A model generated the notes under the pieces. That model was not told where the DNA came from and ran no database searches. It saw only the letters and a program-made list of their open reading frames with translations. DNA of 64,000 bases from Mycogone perniciosa. Lineage: Eukaryota; Ascomycota; Sordariomycetes; Hypocreales; Hypocreaceae. This document shows positions 58,327 through 64,000 of this stretch, piece by piece; position 1 is the stretch's first letter, and each line of letters begins with the position of its first letter. The translations under genes were made by a program, and so were the position numbers. The stretch covers positions 1-64,000 of the forward strand of contig JAOALB010000199.1 of NCBI GenBank assembly GCA_025331125.1, given 5' to 3'.

Positions 58327-59344
58327 CGCTTGAGGAAATGCCAGCTCGATGGCTGGTCACGAAGCGGCATTCCGAAAGTCATCTCGAGGGAATAGCTATT
58401 CACCGTCAGATGGCATTGCGTATGTTTGCAGGGGGGTCTGTAATCGCTTATTGGGGTATATACAGTCCTCAAAGGTCTCATTTCAGCGAGCGACTAGATA
58501 CGTCGCGGCGTTTGGGCTTGTTTTCGACGGAAGGGATCGCCATTATTAGCGGATATCTAGCCTGGTTCATGGTGCTTAGCCAGGAGTTTGGAGGATCATT
58601 CACAGCGTGATTATTGACTAGCGGTGACTTGATCCGGATATTGGTGTCGGGAATACGTCTTGTGACGTTTGGCGTGGAAGATGGAGGCAATAAGTTGGTG
58701 CGCACTCGATTATTGGACATGATACCAAAAGCGCTGTTGATACCAAAGGATCTTAATTCAATTGCTCACTCCAAGTCGGGGGTGGTGGTTCGGTGCCTTA
58801 TTTAATATACTTTACAGACATGTAAGATACGACAGTACGGAGTAAGTCTGTCAAATATAATTAATTTCTCTAAAAATTTACACCATTATCTTTAATTAAT
58901 AAACAATACATCTGACAATCCATCATTCTCATTTATTTCATCAAAGTTTGACAATCATCCGAATTTCAATCTCAGGCAATTCAGACAATCAGGGTAGGCC
59001 GTCTGTCTGCCTTAGGTAAGCAGAAAGAAGCCGAAGTGGTCTGTGCGCAGGCGCTTTCACTGCTGGCAGGCAGGCGCGGACCAAGATTTGTTGTTTCAAG
59101 GCTGCAGGCGCGCGAGCTCCAGCGTTTGTCTTTCTTTCAAGGTCCGCTTTGGTACAGCATCACATTCTCCTTCGAACCTCATCATTCACTTCTCCTCGAG
59201 GTTCTCGCTGTCGGTGCCACCGATCATTTACGAAACCGCGAGCTTCGGCGCATATTTTCCTTTTCGAATTGCGCAGCGTTACGGCGTAATCGACCTTCGA
59301 GTGATGACGAGACGAGCTCTCTCCTTGTCGACCTAAGCACAACG
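58327..59344. other. Intergenic region upstream of the nuclear-basket gene
   Basis: One TACGGAGTA at 58836, followed by AT-rich sequence, then a GC-richer leader open in the frame of the next gene but lacking an ATG. No gene recognised. Confidence 0.5.
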
Positions 59345-62300
59345 ATGGCGGCTGCAGAAGTCGACATCGGCTACCTCGCAGGCCACCTCGGCCTCGATCA
59401 GCCTGTGCTGACCTCCCTGAAAACACAGCCGACGGTCGACCTCGTTTCGGCTCTGCTGCAGGCGGTGGCGGTAAAGGCCCATGACTTCGAGACGCTCTAC
59501 GCGGAGAAGCTGCAAACCGATATTGAGCTTGAGAACGCGGTGAGAAGCTCCGAGTCTCGATTGCAGACGTCCAAGGCGACTGCAGACAAGGCTCTGAAGG
59601 ATTTGGAGGAGACTAGACAGCGTTTGAAGGAGGAGGGTACGTGCTTGTATGCTATTCGATGTGTGCTCGTCTGACCTTCTTTGCGTCCCACAGAAACGAA
59701 ACGACAGTCGGTGGAGAATGATCTCCAAACCCTGAAAGCAAAATACTCTGATCACGATGCCGAAGTCAAGGCTCTCAACGACAAGATCGAAACGCTTCAG
59801 TCGTCCAATCGCACAAACTTGAGTATCATCGAGTCGAACAACAAGCGCGATCAGACATTGACCGAGGAACTTACCAAGCAACACCAAAGGAATGTCGAAC
59901 TTTCCCGTGAGGTGACCGCCCTTCAGCAGTCTGAACAAAATGCAAAGGGACAATTGAACAGCGCCAAATATCGCCAAGAGGCTCTTCAGCAACAGCTCGA
60001 TCTCGCTCGCCAAAATGCCGAATGGCTCGAGAACGAACTAAAGACCAAGAGCGACGAGGCCCTCAAATACCGAAAGGAAAAGGGCGCTAGAATCGCCGAA
60101 CTGCAACGCCAAAATGAGGACGCCAAGTCCCAGGTCAGTGCCCTTAAGCGGTCGGAGCAACAGCTACGCGAACGACTCGAAACGATGCAAGCAAAGGCCG
60201 ATGATGCACTTGTCAAATTGCAGAAACAGGAGGGTTCTTTTGCCTCCACCGTGGAGAGCTATAAGCAAGAACTCGAAGACCAACGGCGTCTTGTGGAGAT
60301 GTCGGAGCAGCTCAGCAAGAAACACCAAGACCGTGTCCGAGAACTTGAGGGTGAGAAGGAGCGCCTCAAGGACAATTACGAGAACGAACTTCGTCGTGTC
60401 CGTCTGGAACTTGAGTCGGAGCGCCGGGTCACCACTGAAATGGAGGAGCGAATCCGCCAGTTGGAGAATGAGCTTGACGATGTTCAAGTACGTCTGGACC
60501 ATGGCCCTCCCGCTGCATCGACGCCACAGACGCCTCGACCCAATGGATCTATATTTGGTCGAGCAGCATCACCCTTTGGAACACCCGGTTCGATACGCAG
60601 CAAGTCAGCCATTACGGCCACGCAAGCGATAGAACAGCTTTATCAAGTCAAGGGACAACTTGCCAGTGAGCGACGGAGAAACCAGCAGCTCGGTGAAGAA
60701 TTGGACAGTATGATAGCTGCTCTTGAGGCCAAGACACCCGAGATCCAGGAACTCCAGTCTGAGGCCGAGACTCTCCGTAGGGAGATTGCACACATGTCGG
60801 AACTCTCGCAGCAAAGCTTCGAAGAACGGGATGCTGCAAGGAAGGTGGCACGAAAAGCAGAGAGCACCCTTGCCACAGCCCAATCTGAGACCAAAATTTT
60901 GCGAACACAATTGCGCGATTTGGGCACCCAAATTCAAATGCTTGTATTCAACATTTATGCCATTGAAAGGGGCATGGATCAACTGACCGAGGAGGAGAAA
61001 TTCCGCCTGCAGCAACTCGAAAAAGGTGAAGTCACCGAGGAGGCACTGTCCGACCTCTCTGACACCCATCAATTCATTACACAGAAGCTGGTGGTTTTCA
61101 AGGATACCAAGTCCCTCCAGGCCAAGAACGAGGATCTCTTGCGCATCACCCGGGAGCTTGCTGAGCAAATGGAGAGCGAGGAAGCTTTGGCTGCAAAGCA
61201 CCAGGCCAAGCAGGACCATGATATGGTAGAAAGGCTACAACAGGATCTGACTCACATGACAGAAGAGATCAAATCTGCCAAGCTCACGATGGAAAGTTAC
61301 AAAATGGAGCGTGATATGTTCCGGCGACTACTTCAACAACGTGGTCCCGGTGACGATGCCTCTCTCATGCGTCATTCTCTTGATGGTCGTGTGCCACTCG
61401 TCAGCATTGAATCTGGAGAGCAAACAGAGACGCTCACCGAGGCTCTACGCAAACTGCAATCGGAGTATGACGGTTTCCGGGATGCTCAAGATGGTGCGCG
61501 GAAGGATTTCAGAGATCAGATTGATCATCTGACTGCGGAAAAGAACTCTCTCCAGACAACAAATATCAAGTTACAGGGTGAAGCTAAGCTCGAGTTTGAA
61601 AGACGTGAGATGTTGCAAGGCAATTACGTCGCTCTTCAGACGGAGAACAGTGAGCTTCAAAAGCGCAACCAAGTTCTATCCGAGACAACTGCGAAGCAAG
61701 ATATAAGGACTCAGCAAGTTGCTGAGGAACTTATCGAGGCTAAAGGACTTCTCGACAGCATGCGAAACGAGACGGCTAATCTTAAGGCGGAAAAGAAGCT
61801 CTGGAAGGACATTCAGGAGCGCATGAGCAAGGACAACGACTCTCTTATTGAGGAGAAGAACAGACTCGCCAACCTCCTCACATCTCAGCAATTCCTGGAG
61901 AATGAACGGAACATCACCGAGTCAGAAGCTCGTCGCAAGGCTCAATCCAAGATTGAAAGCCTGGAACTTGAGTTGAGCACCGCGCAGAAGAAGTTGTCTC
62001 AGGCAGTGGAAGAGAGCCGGAATCTACAGCAGAGGAAGGAGTTCGAGGCGAAGGAATCTCAAAAGCGTATTGATGATTTGATGGCTAGCCTGAGTCAAAT
62101 CCGCGAGGAACACGTCGGCACCAAGACGAGCAAAGATCATCTCCAAGCTCGTGTCGACGAGTTGACAGTTGAGCTTCGGAATGCCGAAGAGCGTGTAGGC
62201 CGATTGCAGCCACGTCCCACCCCACGCCCCGGCCTGACGGCGGATAACAACCGCCAGCAGGAACTCGAAGCTGAGATCCAGGACCTCAATAATGACATTT

Positions 62301-64000
62301 CTGACCTGAAGCGAGATCTCGACCTCGCACACACTCAGCTTGACAATGCAAAGGCCCAGGCCGAGCAGTACAAAGAGCTGAGCCAGAGCAACGAAGAGGC
62401 ACTCGAGGACCTGCGCGTATCACAGGACCAGTACCGCCAAGAGATTGAGACCCTCATTCAAGAGAAGGACACCAAGATCAAGGAGCTGGGCCAGCAAATC
62501 GAGGACGTGTCTACCGAGCTATCTCGATCCAATTCTGAGCTGTCCGCTTTGCGAGATGCTCAGGGAGAGGTCGCGCGAAAGTACGAAGACGAGAAGGCCA
62601 TACTAGACGAGGAGGTCAAGCGACTCAAGGAGGAGAGTAGCAGGCACGTGGAGGCTGCCCGATATCACCAACAAGACCTTCGCGCTCAGGCCGAAATCGC
62701 CTCGAAGGCACAGCAAGACTATGAAAAGGAACTGGTTAAGCATGCCGAAGCTGCTAAACTGGTCCAGCAGTTGCGTACCGAGTTCAACGAGCTCAAGAGC
62801 GAATCTGCATCACTGCAAGCCGAGGCAGAATCAGCCAAGGTAACCTTGGCTCATAGTGAAAGCTCTTGGGAAGAACGAAAGCAACACTTGGAACAGGAGA
62901 TGGATGAGCTCAAGCAGAGGCGTGAGGACGCTAATGCCCAGAACAAGTTGCTCCATCAACAACTGGAAAGTCTCACTACCCAGATCTCGACAATGCAGCA
63001 GAATCGCGGCGATGACGCTGACCGGGATGAAGCCATGTCTCCCATTGGCGTCAGCGATGCTATTGAGGGAATGCGAGAGTTGAATGGCTATCTCCGTCGC
63101 GAAAAGGAGATTCTCGAGGTCCAGTACGACATGAAGACGCAGGAAGCCAAACGATTACAGCAGCAGGTTGAGTACATACAATCGCAACTGGATGAGACAC
63201 GCCTGAAGCTCGACCAAGAGCGTCTGACCTCTCAAAACGGCAGCACTGCTATGGCGCACAAAGACCTGTTGGAGAAGCTGAATGAGCTCAACCTGTATCG
63301 TGAGAGCAGCATGGCGCTTCGGAGTGAGAACAGTCAACTGAAGGACCAGATCTCTGAGAAGAACAAGAAGATTGAGGAGATGACCGAAAAGATACAGCCT
63401 CTTGAGTCAGAGATCGACAACCTCAACACACAAAAGACGTTCTTGGAAGAGGAGATTAAGCAAATCCAAGAGGATCGTGATCGCTGGCAGAAGCGGACTG
63501 AGGGCATCTTGACCAAGTATGGCCGCGTTGATCCGGCAGAAATGGAGCAGCTGAAGCAGACGATCACCGACCTGGAGACGGAGCGCAATGCCCTCAAGGA
63601 TGGCGAACAGCCACTTAGGGAGAAGGTTACCGAGCTCGAGTCCACACTTGAAACCGAACGCTCTAACTGGGCCAACACTCGCGCGAAGCTTACGGAACAG
63701 TTCAAAGACCGATCACGAAAGCTCACCGGTGAGAGAAACGAGATGACTCAACGTGCCAACAACCTGCAGGAGCAGCTGGATAAGGCCAACGGTGATCTGA
63801 CAGGAGTCCAGAAGCAGGCCGAACAATCCAGCCAAGAGAAGTTGGAGCTGCAGAAGCAGATCCAGAACTTCCAGCACCAAGTGGAGGAGCTCCGTCGACA
63901 AGCACAACTCGCTCAACAGCCTCAGGCAACCGCAGCCGCGCCTACAATCCAACAAGCCGAGGCGTCTCCGTCTTCAGAAGTGGTTACTGTGTTGGAACAG
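59345..64000 (+). CDS. Nuclear pore basket protein Mlp1/TPR-like, N-terminal 1533 residues (runs off the window)
   Basis: Exons 59345-59636 and 59694-64000 (57-bp intron, gtacgt..cacag) stay open to the right edge. 1533 residues are seen, where the family has about 1900-2100. Nearly all is heptad-rich coiled coil (E, K, Q, L and R dominate). The start M-A-A-A-E-V-D-I-G-Y-L-A-G-H-L-G is the first ATG of the frame. About residues 380-410 form a linker rich in Pro, Ser and Gly (P-P-A-A-S-T-P-Q-T-P-R-P). About 950-1130 aligns by eye with the TPR/MLP1/2-like domain, roughly with R-R-K-A-Q-S-K-I-E-S-L-E-L-E. Mlp/TPR proteins form the nuclear-basket filaments and act in mRNA quality control and spindle checkpoint anchoring. 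The C terminus, with the acidic tail, is outside the window. Confidence 0.88.

Noticed and set aside
58317..58610. 97-codon frame overlapping the end of the 57661 gene
   Set aside because: No start context or family, and it overlaps the end of a better-supported frame.
59333..60013. Long minus-strand frame opposite the Mlp1/TPR gene
   Set aside because: Antisense shadow of a GC-rich coiled-coil gene; no domain of its own.

Overview
The window is genomic DNA of a filamentous ascomycete, probably a sordariomycete. This rests on short GT-AG introns of about 50-140 bp, a repeat-induced-point-mutation (RIP)-ravaged AT-rich block, 2EXR, HET, NWD and Hce2 protein families, and a PDR-type ABC transporter. 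I cannot name the species; a hypocrealean is my best guess and is only an inference.

Layout. 1-22780 is an AT-rich retrotransposon graveyard with no intact gene. It opens with the last 74 bp of a nearly unmutated gypsy LTR at the window edge. Next come fragments of a second gypsy family (75-6133), then a copia element (about 6134-17798) into whose reverse-transcriptase region a full 7530-bp gypsy element (8117-15646) has jumped. A solo LTR (17978-18251) and further gypsy and copia fragments (18252-22370) follow. From 22781 base composition is normal, and a second copy of the solo LTR (23742-24014, perfect target duplication) marks the edge.

24-41 kb is accessory: a small cysteine-rich secreted protein, a 2EXR protein, a secreted type-B carboxylesterase, a relic of a subtilisin-domain gene, a five-exon PDR/ABC-G drug pump, a HET-domain relic and a chromodomain protein. 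42-53 kb is mostly conserved cell biology: a GDP-mannose pyrophosphorylase A-like protein, a UDP-galactose-type transporter, a GT15 mannosyltransferase (three steps of Golgi and cell-wall glycosylation) and the histone chaperone subunit Hir1. 53-59 kb is accessory again: a protein that is only the N-terminal NWD domain of a fungal NLR, an Hce2/Ecp2-like secreted effector, a 12-bp minisatellite and a protein of unknown function. From 59345 to the right edge runs the N-terminal 1533 residues of an Mlp1/TPR nuclear-basket coiled-coil protein.

The genes do not form one pathway. The two themes are a TE-edge region with secreted effector candidates, an efflux pump and decayed allorecognition/NLR-type genes, and a conserved block in which three glycosylation genes sit close together. 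Intergenic DNA outside the AT-rich block is enriched in a 9-mer, TACGGAGTA. No tRNA, rRNA or CRISPR was recognised.
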